From: Willaertia magna
Lineage: Eukaryota; Heterolobosea; Eutetramitea; Acrasida; Naegleriidae
Direction: 5' to 3'
Assembly: GCA_902984215.1 (NCBI GenBank)
Contig: CADWAF010002291.1
Span: forward strand, 1-28,281
Length of the DNA: 28,281 nucleotides
Positions 1 through 11,282 of this stretch are shown in pieces. The notes beneath the pieces were generated by a model, which searched no databases, had not been told where the DNA came from, and saw only the letters and a list, made by a program, of their open reading frames with translations. How positions within the stretch are numbered: the stretch's first letter is position 1; the number at the start of each line of letters is the position of its first letter. Made by a program: the position numbers and the translations under genes.

Positions 1-1670
1 GAGAAGAAAATTATTAAGATATCATATAGCCAAGGATCAGAATTGAAGAATGAGCTAATTAAGCTTATTAACATTAACATTAATACAGCAGGCTTTTTTG
101 CTACAACATTGCAGACTTCAATAAGATGTTTTAATTTAATGTTGAAGTTATCAAATCCAGCTTATCTTGAACAAGGAATGAATAGAAAAGTTGTTAATAG
201 TATCAACTTTTTTGTGGTTAGCGGCATTACAACCAAACATATTAAAGAAGATGTTTATTACGCTTTGTTACAGTACTCAACTAATAGTGAAAAAGCATTT
301 AAAAGCTTTCTTCAAAAAGCTTTAAATTTATATGATGTCTTAAAGACTTTGTATGAGTCTGATATTGATAAGAATTATTCCATTAAAGACTATAACACTC
401 TTTTAGAAAAGGCTCTTGTTTTTTATGGTAAGTTATTCTCTGGTTTCTTCGATATTACTATTAAGAATGCTAGAAAGACTACTGGTAAAAAGAAAGCTCT
501 AGATTTTACTGAATTAATTAAAAGAGTACAGCTAAAAGCAAAACAAGAAGTTACTATGGATACAGAGATTCCAATCAATCAATTTGCTACTCTTATTGGA
601 GAACCTAGTGAAAAGGTTAAATTTTATTCTTTGCTTAACGCAGATAATTTTGTTGCGATATTGAATTGTTCTAATTCTTTGTTTTTAAAGTATTTTGTAG
701 CTAAAACAGAAAGCAAACAAAAGTCTAATTTGATTATTTGTGATTTACCTTATGGTATTTCACAATACAATTATAATAAGAAGATCAGCAACAATAAGTT
801 AGAACAACTGTTGAATAATATCAATATTAATTTTGATTTTTCCCTTAGTTCAATAATGGTCTTCTTTTGTTGTGATAAAGATATCTCTTTTATTTTATAG
901 GTAAGTTTAATATTAATATTAATTTTTTTTTAACTGATATTAATATTAAACTTTCTTTTAATATTAATATTAAAAGTGGTTCAATTCTAAAAAAATACTA
1001 GCTTTTCTCTATACATGAGTAAAAGCCTATGAAAAAAACTTTTATTAGAGTATACACTACAAAACTAAATGTATGATTATTGCTCATCCTGGTCTTAGAG
1101 GTAAAAAAAGAGAATAACCTCCATTCTATAAGCTTAGACCTCAAACATTTATCTTTTTTTTTTAAATCCAAGTTCATCATAAAGCATGGTACAGAATTAG
1201 AAGTAAATGAATTTCAGAAGCCAATGGATTTAATTGTGTATTTAATTTACAATTTCACCACCATTTAAGGTCTCATTATTGATTTATGTTCAGGTATAGG
1301 TATAACTGCAGCTATAGCTTTATTAACTGACAGAACATATGTAAGTTTTGAGACAGATCCTGAACAATATTTGTATTCATGTGAACATATGGAAAGTATT
1401 GTAAAAACTGTTACATCCAAGGATTTACAGGTAAAATATCTTTATCTATAACCGTACAACATGCATTGTATTACTGATGAAGAAGCTCAAAAGGAAAAGA
1501 CTAAAAGAAAGAAGTATACAAAGAAACAGTCCAAATAATCTGCTAATGAAATAACAGATGAAGATGATAGTGAAGAAAGTGTTACCATAACCAGTAAAAA
1601 GACTAAAAGTAACAAAAATAAGAATGCACCAACTAATAAAAACAACAAATCCAAGAAAACAAAAAGATAA
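1..1670 (+). pseudogene. Beta-class SAM-dependent amino-methyltransferase (DNA N6-adenine/N4-cytosine type), 5'-partial and broken
   Basis: The first frame is open from the window edge to a TAG at 898-900, so the gene starts further left; position 43 is only a TTG, not a start. Residues DLPYG (742-756) fit motif IV (DPPY) of amino-methyltransferases. After a disrupted stretch (900-1080) another frame gives an FQKPMDLI block and then DLCSGIGIT (1281 onward), which fits the KP...L block and the SAM-binding FxGxG motif. Motif IV before motif I is the beta-class order. The 3' part carries three in-frame TAA codons (1266, another near 1450, another near 1536) and ends in a Lys/Asp/Ser-rich tail at a TAA at 1668-1670. 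What is seen: motifs, stops, frame change. Inferred: a former DNA or RNA base methyltransferase, now inactive unless unrecognised introns remove the breaks. GTAAGT at 901 could be a splice donor, but the TAG lies directly before it. Confidence 0.6.
903..975. repeat. Inverted repeat plus palindrome inside the methyltransferase gap
   Basis: Positions 903-919 and 937-953 are perfect 17-bp inverted arms built on TTAATATTAATAT, separated by a 17-base loop. They are followed directly by a 20-bp perfect palindrome of the same motif at 956-975. The structure lies exactly where the methyltransferase reading frame is lost, so it may be an insertion, a degenerate intron or a recombination scar. Confidence 0.6.
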
Positions 1671-2439
1671 AATTATTGTAATTTAATAAACTTGTTTATT
1701 TTCCAATTAATATTAATAATTACATTTATTTTCATATTCATATTAAATGCCCTACCAAAAATCTTGATTCTATATAAATCATTATACCGAAATCTATAAA
1801 GGCTATTTCATTATATAACGAAATTCGACATAATTGGAATCTTAAGTAAAAACTTAAAAATGAAGGCCTCTAGATTTAAAAAATCAGAAGTATCTTTCTA
1901 CTACTAGGAATTTGGAGTATCTTTTAAGAAAATAATATTATTATTTAATATTACATCATCAAAGTCTAATATTTATCATAGACATATTCTCACTCAAAAT
2001 ATGCCCTGCATTTCCAACAGCGTATCTATACAAAATGAGATATAAACCTTGAACGTATTTAAAATTATTAAAAATAATAACTTGAGTTTTACCATTTTTT
2101 TTATTAAGGTACAAATTATTTGTAAAATAATTGTATATTTTAAAATACTATTGTTAAGGCGAATAAAAACGTTTTTTTAATGTTACCTTATGCATAAAGC
2201 CAAACTTTACTGTTAAAATTATCAAACTATTAGTCATTAAAGAAGAAATCTCTCTCTTTTATTAATAGAAATTGATCCTTTTTATTAAGACAAATATTTT
2301 TAAATCTACACATTGCGAAAAATGTTTTAACATAATGTTATCTAAACCTTTATAATATTTATTACATTTTTCATTCATCAAACAGGCTAGTTAATGATAA
2401 TTAATTAAAACAATTTTCTATTGAGACATAATAGTTTAT
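1671..2439. other. AT-rich spacer without a recognisable gene
   Basis: Between the end of the methyltransferase remnant and the C-terminal end of the first GT61 pseudogene all six frames are closed at short intervals. I see no RNA gene or clear repeat here. Confidence 0.5.
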
Positions 2440-3839
2440 AAGTAATATAACTAAGCGATTTTATTGAAAGCTCTTAAAATACTCTGCATTTAGGTTTGGT
2501 TTAGGTTTTTAGAGGCATAATCAATTTCTTTTGTTCTGTCAATTAAGTTCAAATAATCAATTACAATTATAGTTAAATAACTAAACAAGAAAAACTCATC
2601 ATTTTGATAACTCTTTTTTTTTAACTCTTCAATGTGACAACTAGGAATTAGGATTGAAAATGAATTTTGTCTCATGAATATTGATAAATAAATAGTTTCT
2701 TCATTTAAAATTGTTATATTTACCTTAGGAAATAGTTTAATCTTCTTACTTAATTTCATAGTTTTCAAATCCACTGTTTTAACCTTTATTTTCTTTGTTA
2801 GAGCAGAATTAATTTTACTAAATGCCTTAAATCTTTTATTATTAAATCAACATTTTCAATGTACTCTGATTTAAGAATAACAACTAACATATATTTCTTA
2901 TCTTTATAATTTTCATGAGGTGAAATATTAAGCTTTTTATATATTAAATTCTTTAATATTACCGAAATAATCTCTTTTCCTCTATTCACACAATAATCAT
3001 TCATAGAAAATCCACCAAACAAACTTAAAAAACAAGCTACAATTTTCTTTTCGTTTTGTTATGTTTCCAACTTTATATTTCTATAAGGTGTAGAAGCTAT
3101 AAAATGACTGTTTTTATTTTTACAAACTTGACGAAGTGGGTTATTTGAAATTAATAAAAATAGTTCTGTATTTCTCTTTTTAGATACTTCTAAAGAGTAA
3201 TTTGTTAATGTATTATCTAAGTATTGAATAGATTTATTATAAATATCATTCAAAAACAGTACATGATTATTCAATGTAAGATTATTACAAACAAACATTA
3301 AATGAATTAGCATATTAAATACTGTACTTTAAAAATCCTACACCAAAACGATAAACCATGTAAGTAGATTTATTAAACCATATGAATTAAAGAGAAAATT
3401 CAAAATCGTCCTCTGTAAATAAAATATAATCTTCTTTTTGTTTCTTAATTAATCCTTTTTTTATGTCTTACCTTTACTAATTTTCCACAAATATAATCTC
3501 TCCCTTTTGCGAAAATCCATAGTACTATATGTAACTATGAAACCCAAAAATCAAATATTTATATAAAAAAAATCCATTCTCCTTTCTCATTCAAACAAAT
3601 ATTCCGAAACTCACAGTTACCAAAAAAAAACTTTATTAACAGCTTTAAAATCTATGATTCTATTACATATAAAATCACCCAATAAAGGAGTATATGTTTT
3701 CTTTAAATTTTTTGTTTCAATAGATATATTAGCTTTAATTCTGTTTTTGGTGAAGATAGTGTAATGGTATATAAGTATGTAAAAAAGTAAAAAGTAGAAA
3801 AAAATCAAGTACTAAAAGCTTTGAAGTAAATTTTTTCAT
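2440..3839 (-). pseudogene. Dead GT61-family glycosyltransferase, copy 1
   Basis: Read on the minus strand, this stretch matches the intact glycosyltransferase at 25936-27423 along almost its whole length, but through several frames. It begins with an ATG at 3839-3837, a hydrophobic membrane-anchor segment and an FICN block. Next come GNCEF and NICLNEKGEW (live gene: NICLNKKGQF) and a YRFG block. Then come LTLNNHVLFLND (live: VTLDNNIIFLED), LISNNPLRQVC (live: LISNNPVQQLC), NLIYKKL (live: NLIYDKL), and near the end YLS...SCH...YQN...DYLNLI (live: YLSY...PHC...YQN...NYLYLL). Frameshifts and in-frame stops fall between these blocks, and the catalytic-type HGSG motif is not recognisable. The type II membrane topology and gene order of domains are preserved, so this was a full-length paralogue. 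It lies just 5' of the LINE, which may have inserted at its start codon. Confidence 0.8.
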
Positions 3840-3880
3840 TGTTATGTTAAGATGAAAAAAAAATAAATATTTGGAATTTT

Positions 3881-5122
3881 ATGGTCTTAAGTAAAATTAT
3901 TGAAGAACTTAGAAGGAGAGAGGAATGGATAAAAAGGATTACTTTAAATAAGATGAATAAAAAGAGTTTCAAAACTCTTAAGTATTCAAATGCTAACAAA
4001 ATTCATCTTTATTTTGATAAAAAGGTAGATGAAAGATTAGTAAATAAAATATTGGAAAAACTAGATAACAGAAAGGTGGTTAGTATTATAAGTAGGGATA
4101 ATTGTTGTGTTATTATCTTCTATTTCAAAAAGGATAGAGATAAAGTGATTGAAAACAAGGTTTTTGACAAAAGTTATTTTATAGATAAATGTTTTTACTT
4201 AATGAATTTATGTAACTTAGAAATTGTTGTGGAAAGAGACAGAATAAGTGAAATCCTATTATTAATTGAGCAAAATAAGTTTAAAGATAGTATTATGTAT
4301 TTTACTCAAAGATTATTTAATAGAGAAAGCAATAATAATAAAATAGTTATAAAACTAACAGCTTCAAATAATGATATTAAAGACAATCTTCTAAAGATTA
4401 AATGATTAAAAGTTAATAATCTTAGTAAATAGAAATCACTTATTAAGATTTATAACAAAAATATACTTAATCCCAAAGCAATCATTCAAAGAATTTATAA
4501 TGCTTGGGATAGAATTGTAGAAGAAGGAAATTTTCTTGAAATTGATGAAAAATATTATTATGAAAACTATAACCACTAAAGTTAAAAAAGAGATTAAATA
4601 TAACTATATAGTCAATATTCAAAACTTTAACATTGCTAATGTTTTATACAGCCAATTCATTGTAGTAGAAGGAAATAGTTTTAAAATTGAAAATCTAATA
4701 AATAGAACTTTTACCAAACAGAACAATGATAATATAAATAATAATAAGACAAATGATAACATAGTTAATCAGATAGTAGATGAACAAAAAGTAAATAATA
4801 ACTCAATTACAACATAAAATAATAATAGTGACAATTTTAACTTAAACTCTAATTATCAACCAAATAATTCCAATATCTTATCACCAAAATTAAATATTAA
4901 CATCATCCTCAGTAAGCTCATTGAATCTAACACTCAACTTTGCAGCACAGTAAATAATTTAGCAACAAATATAGATATATTACAAAAAAAAATTAGATTA
5001 ATTGTTAATAGAGTAGATTTTTTTGAATGTGAAAGAAAAAGAACTAAAGATATTATTTCAAAAGATTACTCAATGAAAATACTTAAAAATAATTTATATC
5101 ACCAAAATCATTCTTTAATTTA
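3881..5122 (+). pseudogene. LINE ORF1 remnant
   Basis: An ATG at 3881 opens a 174-codon lysine-rich frame. After an in-frame TGA (near 4403) and TAG (4430) the same frame continues coherently to about 4580, then switches to another frame that carries an Asn-rich linker, one TAA (near 4815) and a possible coiled-coil segment before ending at about 5120. Position directly before ORF2 and basic composition fit an RNA-binding ORF1 protein. I see no CCHC knuckle or RRM, so the assignment rests on context. Confidence 0.5.
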
Positions 5123-8100
5123 ATGAACGTAATTAGTTTAAACATTAATAGTTTTTAACTACACAAAATAGAGTTTACAATAAACTTTATGATTAAAAAT
5201 AATACTAATATTTGTTACTTACAAGAATCTGCCATCACAAACAAGATTAAACTTCAAGTTTTTTTAATAAAACATTCTTCTAAAAGTATCTTCTTTTCTT
5301 TAAATGCACACAATAATAAACATGGTTAATACTTTATTATTTCAAAAAAACTAAAAAGAAATCTTAATATTTCTTTTATCAATATCATTCGTAATAGAAT
5401 CTGTGGAATTTTTTAACCAATTCTTACAACAAAATTCTAATTTTAAATGTTTACAATAATGTTGAAAGCTTATTTACAAGAAAAAATAATGAGCTTATGA
5501 AAATTATTAAAGATTATTATTATAAATATATAGATTATAATATAATGATAATAAGTGACTTTAATGTTACTTTAGATAAAAAAATTAAAAAACAAATGAT
5601 TTAGAAGGATTTGGTGTGGATCAGTTTTATAGAAGAAATAGGATTGAATAGAAGTTTTTATAATAATAATACACCCATGTTTAATAGAAAAAGCAAAAAG
5701 TCATATCTTAATAATGTGTTAACCAATTATAATATACATAAAATTATTATTGAAGATGCACCCTTTTCTGATCACAATTTTATTTGTTTTAAGGTAAATT
5801 TTAATAGTCTTGAATTCAAACACATTATAAGAAGAACAAACAATAAAAAAGTCTAGAAAATTATAAATACTATAGAGGTTCTATTAGAAGAAGAAGAATT
5901 TAAGGAAAGATTAACAGAAGAATTAAAAAAACTTAAAAAAACAGAACTAGTGTTTGAAAAAATATCTTAGATAGAATCTCTAATGAAGAAAAATTCTTAA
6001 AAAGAAAACTTTGGAAAATTTTTATCAAATTAAATACTTTTATAACAGAAATAATTTTGATTAATTGGTAACTGAAAGAGTTAGATTGAAAAGAAAAATT
6101 AAGGAAATAACTAAAGAAAAATTCAAAAAAGCTAAACTGAAAAGAATTAATTTACTTAACAGAATAGATAATTTTAAAATTTTTCAATTTAACAAAGTTC
6201 TAGAGAAGAAAAATATAAATTGAAATAATATTAATTTCAATAGGAATAATTCAATTAAAAAAGAAGTTTTGAACCATTTTAAAGTGAAATTTCAAAAAGA
6301 AGTCAATGTGAATGTTGTAATTGAAAGGAAATTTATTAAAGAAGAATTTTAATTGGACTCTATTAAAGAAGAAGAAATTAAAAAAATAATTTCTAAAGCT
6401 AAAAGTAAAAACTTTGATTATTATAGAGCTACTTTTAAATTTTATAAAAATAGAAGTAACAATTTTTATAATAAACTAGCAAGTGTAGCTATTGACATTA
6501 TGAATAACAAATATGAAATGCTAGAAGCTTAGAAAAAGTCATGAATTAAATTAATTTTTAAAAAGAACATACCTAAAAGTCCAAATGACTTTAGATTAAT
6601 AAATATTTTACTAGTCCTTTATAGAATTATAATAAAAGCAACAAATAAGATTTATAAGGCAATTTGTAAAAATATGAATTGGAGAGTATGTGGTTTTTTA
6701 AATAGAAAATATACTACAGACATTTTAATATTATTAAAAAGTCTTATAATTAATAATAACAAAAGTAACAAGAAAACTTATATTGGATTTTTAAACATTA
6801 AAAGTATATATAACAATATATCTTATTCAATAGTAGTATTAATGTTAAAGGAATTCAGTTTTAATAAAGATTAAGGCAAAGCAATAGTTAACTTATTAAA
6901 AAACCATCAATTTTATGTAAAAATATAATGTGAACTTACTAAATGTATTAGACAAACAATTAGTCTTCTCTAAGACAACATTATAACCTTAATTATTTTT
7001 AATCTTATTGCATAAGCAATTATTAAACGTTTCATCAATTCAAATAATATTAAAGATAAATACTGTAATATAACCAATGATATAGCTGTTGTCAACTATG
7101 TAGATGATTTCATATTAATTGCTAACAATTATAAAAAGCTCAAAAATTATTTTAATACAATTAAAATAATATTTAATAATTTTAGATTAAAATTGGACCT
7201 CAACAAAAGTGATTTTATAACAAACTTGTACTTACAAAAAAAGACAATAGAAATAGATAATAACTGGATTATTAAAAAATATAATAATATTGAAATATTA
7301 GGATATTACATTTTTGAAAGTAAACTTAAAAAGGAAAAGCAACAAAAAATAGTTAATAAAATCAAATTAATTGTTTCTTTCTTTTTATTAAAATATATAC
7401 AACCATATAAACTTAACTTAGTTGTTAACAGTAAATTACTATTTAAAATTACATACCTCTGCAAAAGAGAAAGATTTAAATCTAATATATTGACTAAAAT
7501 TGATACTATTATTAGGAATATAATTAAATCTAAAGTATGATTAAATAAAAAATTTTTTTCATTTTCTTTTTATAAAGATTTAAATGATAATGGCTTTGGT
7601 TTAAAAACAATAACAAAAATAGTTAATAACTATTACATTAGTTCTTTTTTACATTATTTGAATCATAAATCAAAATTAATCAGGAAATGCTTTAAAAACG
7701 CTTACTTTAACTTTAGGAAAACTAAAGAAAAAAATTTCTTTACTAAAATATATAATATTACTAAACTATACTGTATTAAACAAGGAAAATGTAATTCAAG
7801 AAAAATTTATTCTAAAATAGGTAAATTTGAAAAATTTAATGTGTATACAGATGAAAGTTATAAAAAGAGATGGACAAGTGGGAATATTCACATAAGAGGA
7901 CATAAAAATGGAAAAATAAAAAAGTTCAATCGAAGAATTAATTTTGGAAAAGACATAAATAATAAAGTAAAAGTACTTTCAATAATACAAACTATTAAGA
8001 AGCTTCTAAAAAATTCTACAGTTAATATATATGTAAATTCGAATATTGTTTTAAGTGTATTTACAAATAGAAAATAGAAAGGTAAATTTGAAATGATTAT

Positions 8101-8834
8101 AAGAACATTCTAGAAAATAGTGAAGCATAAAAATATTAAAGTAATATTTGTTAAGGTAGAATTGTATTGTGAAGTTAATAGTAATGAAATAACAAATAAA
8201 CTAGCTAAAAAAGATATTCTCTCAATAGAGTATAAAGGAATTAAGAAATATATTTTTAAAACATATAGTTTTTTAATTAAAAACAAGAGAAGTACAAATG
8301 AGAAAAATTATGTATCAAAATCGATTTATAATTTATATATGTGGAACAAGTAATTTGTTAAACAAGATTTTATGAATATTAATGGATTATAGATAAAAAG
8401 TAATATTAACAGCTCAATTTATAAATACAAATTTATTGAATATAAGAACAATGGTCTAATAAAATATAAATATAGCCAAAAATCTATTAATTGTTGGCTT
8501 TGTAAAAAGGAAAAAGAGGTAAAATACATATTGGAAAAATACTCTATTACAAAGCATTCAATAGAACAAAACAATAACAAATAATAGAAACATTATAAAC
8601 AATAGAAGAGACTTAAATTATACTTTAAATATGGCATCTAATAATTTAAGATTTATAGGGAAAAAAGAAATAGAAAGGAAATTAAAAGTAAAAGAAAATA
8701 TTAGATTTAAAAAATTTCTTAAAGAACTCAAAGCTAAAAATCAGGAATATATAGGGGATAAAGAAATGATATTAAAAAAATTTAAAAAAACTAATTATGA
8801 AATCAAAATCAAAAAGAAATTGGCAAATAATTAA
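5123..8834 (+). pseudogene. LINE ORF2: endonuclease, reverse transcriptase, RNase H, Cys-rich end
   Basis: It starts at the ATG at 5123 with SLNINSF and LQES (catalytic Glu at 5225), then ISDFN (near 5551-5565) and SDH (5767-5775), the order of the EEP endonuclease. The reverse transcriptase follows, with an FRLINILL block, a motif A region, a degenerate motif B and an intact YVDD at 7097-7108. RNase H begins at VYTDES (7841) and ends with NEITNKLAKK near 8180-8210. A CWLC...E...Y...Y motif near 8495-8545 looks like the CCHC motif found after RNase H. A basic C-terminus reads to 8834 in another frame. More than fifteen stops (TAA, TAG, TGA) and about three frame changes are present. Motif A and RNase H have Asn where catalytic Asp is expected. 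The protein is certainly inactive. Confidence 0.8.
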
Positions 8835-9051
8835 GAAATTATTTTCCATCTATATTTAGAAATAATTAATGAAATTTTTAAAACTTTTCGTTTTTGGTAC
8901 TTTAAAATAAAGGAAAGACTTAAGTAGATTCAAGATTTGATAAAAAATTGTTATACAATCTTTTATTTATCTTCAATACTCTGTATGAGGGGAAATATAA
9001 ACATGATTTTTAAGTGTGATTTATGAAAATAGTCTGAATTAAATAAATTTT

Positions 9052-9106
9052 AAAACTTTAAAACTTTAAAACTTTAAAACTTTAAAACTTTAAAACTTTA
9101 AAACTT
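9052..9106 (+). repeat. 8-bp tandem repeat (AAAACTTT), about 7 copies, LINE 3' tail
   Basis: Six perfect units of AAAACTTT followed by a seven-base partial unit. Short tandem repeats at the 3' end are typical of several LINE clades, and the array lies downstream of ORF2, so it most likely marks the 3' terminus of the retrotransposon. Confidence 0.85.
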
Positions 9107-9175
9107 CATTATTATACTTATTTATCTTAAAAATTACTACCATTTATAAAGAACCCACGTTTAAGTTTTAGTTTA

Positions 9176-10605
9176 TTAAAAAAAAAGTTCTGAATATTTC
9201 TTTATAATTAATTTTTCTACAATATTAACTACTATATTTCTATCTAAGATTGTGTCACAATTAATCTTATTTACTTTACCATGCATCGCTTTTGGAGTAC
9301 AATTAAAAATGTAGTTTATAAGAATGATATAGTCAATTACTGTAGTAAGTATATAATTAATACTTTAGTAATCACCACTTTTACACATCTTTTTATTTTC
9401 ATCTATAACTTTCCAACATCTAGAAACATTTATTATAACTAAAGTAAATCTGATAAAAATGATATAAAATACAGTTGAACTTTGATTAATAATGAATATA
9501 TCGATTTCTAAAAAGAGTTTAATTTATTCTTTGAAAGGTAGCTTATTTAGTTCTATAATTGTTGCTTTAAGTATTTTCTTTATTTTTTTTAACAGTTTAA
9601 ATAGTTTGTAAACTATTGTTCTCAAAATTTGCTCTGGATTATGAATTATTCTTTTATATCTTTCTCTATTCATTTTTTTGTGTATTACAATAACTACTTT
9701 CTTTTTTAAAGACAAATCCTCAACTTCTGGAATACCTAAACTTGGATAAACTAATATTTTTGTTACTTTAATCATTATTTTTCTTCCCTTTGGATAAATA
9801 AAATTGGAAATTAATTGTCTTTTGTATAGTGAAGAAAAACAAGCCACTATTTCTTGATTAAAGTTGACGTTTCTAACTACTTTATTTCGGTAAAGATACT
9901 TTGCAATAAAGAACTCTGTTTTGTTATTGTATACTTGATGAAGAGTTTTATTTAAGAATAAATTAAAAGAAGTAGTATTTAAGTATTTAGATAAATTAAT
10001 ATCATATTCATAGGTAGACTGATATTAACACTTAGTATTTCTATTGGTAATATCTTCTAAAAAAAATAATATTATTATTTAAGCTTACATGTTTAAAAGC
10101 TATCATAAAATGTACAATTATATTTATTAATTCATAAATTATGTGACTTACATTTTTAGTGGTTAACCTTAGTAGAATAAATAATAAATCTTTAAAATAC
10201 TCAAAATTTAGCACCAAATAATATTCACTGTTTAATAAATGTATTGAACTATTTTTAATTATTTTTCTTAGTCTAATTTCACTGAATAAAAAGCTTTACA
10301 GGCTTTTTTGCTATCTATGATGAAAATCTATTTCTTTTCTTTTAACTCTTTTTCCCAAGATGTTAGCATTTAAGTCATTTTATTAACAAATAAAACAAAC
10401 TGACCTAGCATATACAAACACTTTGAAACTCACAAATTCCAAAATAAGTAAGTCCAGTTTTATATCTATTACATTTAAAATCGCTATACAATTTTTCAAG
10501 TTTATTCTTTCTTTATTTGTTAAAAAATAGTTTTACTAATAAATAAGATACAACAAAAAGTACAATAAAAACAAGGGCAATATTAAAAAAAAGGTTTTTC
10601 TTCAT
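9176..10605 (-). pseudogene. Dead GT61-family glycosyltransferase, copy 2
   Basis: The minus strand starts at an ATG (10605-10603) with a type II anchor (MKKNLFFNIALVFIVLF), and a CNRYKTG block follows. Further matches to the live gene are VSHIIYE (live: AGHILSE), SLNNNIIFFLED (live: TLDNNIIFLED), LISNFIYPKGRKIM (live: SVSNLEEPYGREVM) and a DLSLKKKVVIVI block. The end reads IKLFLEIDIF, then NCTP...NCDTILD (live: DCTP...NCDPILD), and a TAA at 9178-9176 at the position equivalent to the live gene's end. The length (about 476 codons) is near the live protein's 495. Several in-frame stops and at least one frameshift (10.2-10.3 kb) are present, and the HGSG motif has become NQSS. The part coding for residues after the anchor up to about 10250 is the most eroded. 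Confidence 0.85.
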
Positions 10606-11033
10606 TTTTTTAGTTAAAGCATTTTCTGTGTGAATTTTTTTAGTGATCAAAAAAATCATTTTTTTATATCTAATTTTTCTTTGAATTCTAGATCAAAAGT
10701 AAAAATGATTTATAAAATTATTGAAGGGTAAAAAAGATGTTATTTGTACATTTTGATCTAAAAAAAAAGCTTAAAAAGACTTAATAATATAATTCTAAAA
10801 TATAATTTTTCTAATCTTTTGCCAGTATATTTGCATAATATCGTTGTGGTGTGTGTTTATAGTTTTTTTAATATGTTAAATATTATACTATCCTAAACAC
10901 TAAATAATTCAATAACCCTTTTTGGCACCAAAAAATGATACTAAAAATAAATTATATAGACTTCACACAAGTATTGTCAGAAATTCCTATTATCGAACAT
11001 GAACAAAAGAAATTATATAATATTAGTTTTTTA
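10606..11033. other. AT-rich spacer with a 10-bp inverted repeat
   Basis: No coding frame is recognisable. TAGATCAAAA at 10689-10698 and its exact reverse complement at 10751-10760 form an inverted repeat with a 52-base spacer; this could be chance in AT-rich DNA. The segment should contain the former promoter of the copy 2 glycosyltransferase. Confidence 0.4.
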
Positions 11034-11258
11034 TTAAATAATTATATTCAATGGAGTTTCAAGTGGATTTTCACCTGTAATTAATCTATACATTTCACTA
11101 TTTACAATATGAACAAAAACTCTTGATTTGGAATTTAAATCCTAAAATTTAGGACCATATAAATTTTCAACAATTTGTTGTTTAATTTTACCTCCTGCTG
11201 CAATACCCAATTCTTTTGGTACATTATATACATTTATTGTTTGACTTATATTGTTATT
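11034..11258 (-). pseudogene. Fragment of a conserved uncharacterised protein
   Basis: One minus-strand frame reads ISQTINVYNVPKELGIAAG at its upper end, then a KIKQQIV block, a single in-frame TAG, then VFVHIVNSEMYRLITGENP and ends at a TAA (11036-11034). The pattern of a GGKIKQ block, a WD-like site, a VFVHIVN block and an ITGE-P block recalls an uncharacterised domain I have seen in fungal and bacterial proteins, though I cannot name the family. In that pattern a Trp precedes the Asp at the TAG, so TGG to TAG would explain the stop. No start codon or upstream extension is visible, so this is a truncated relic. Confidence 0.45.
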
Positions 11259-11282
11259 GCTGGATCTACAACAAAAATATAC

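Larger units (their letters stand above)
3850..9106 (+). mobile_element. Degenerate non-LTR retrotransposon (LINE) with ORF1, ORF2 and tandem-repeat tail
   Basis: The element has the two-ORF layout of LINEs: ORF1 at about 3881-5122, then ORF2 at 5123-8834 with apurinic-type endonuclease, reverse transcriptase, RNase H and a C-terminal Cys-rich motif, a short 3' region, and a tail of seven 8-bp repeats ending at 9106. The frame is mostly intact across 2.6 kb of ORF2 apart from stop codons. A similar 15-16 bp string flanks it (3835-3849 and 9105-9120), a possible decayed target-site duplication. The RNase H domain points to the Tad/I/R1-type lineages rather than L1. The element is dead. The 5' boundary is inferred. 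Confidence 0.8.

Noticed and set aside
998..1180. 60-codon minus-strand reading frame
   Set aside because: It lies opposite the broken middle of the methyltransferase and shows no recognisable features.
9052..9106. CRISPR or telomere repeat
   Set aside because: Eight-bp units without spacers at the 3' end of a LINE fit a retrotransposon tail; the unit is not telomere-like.
11175..11282. Start of the transposase fragment at a TTG at 11175
   Set aside because: This stretch is the antisense of the conserved minus-strand fragment at 11034-11258, and TTG starts are not expected in nuclear genes.
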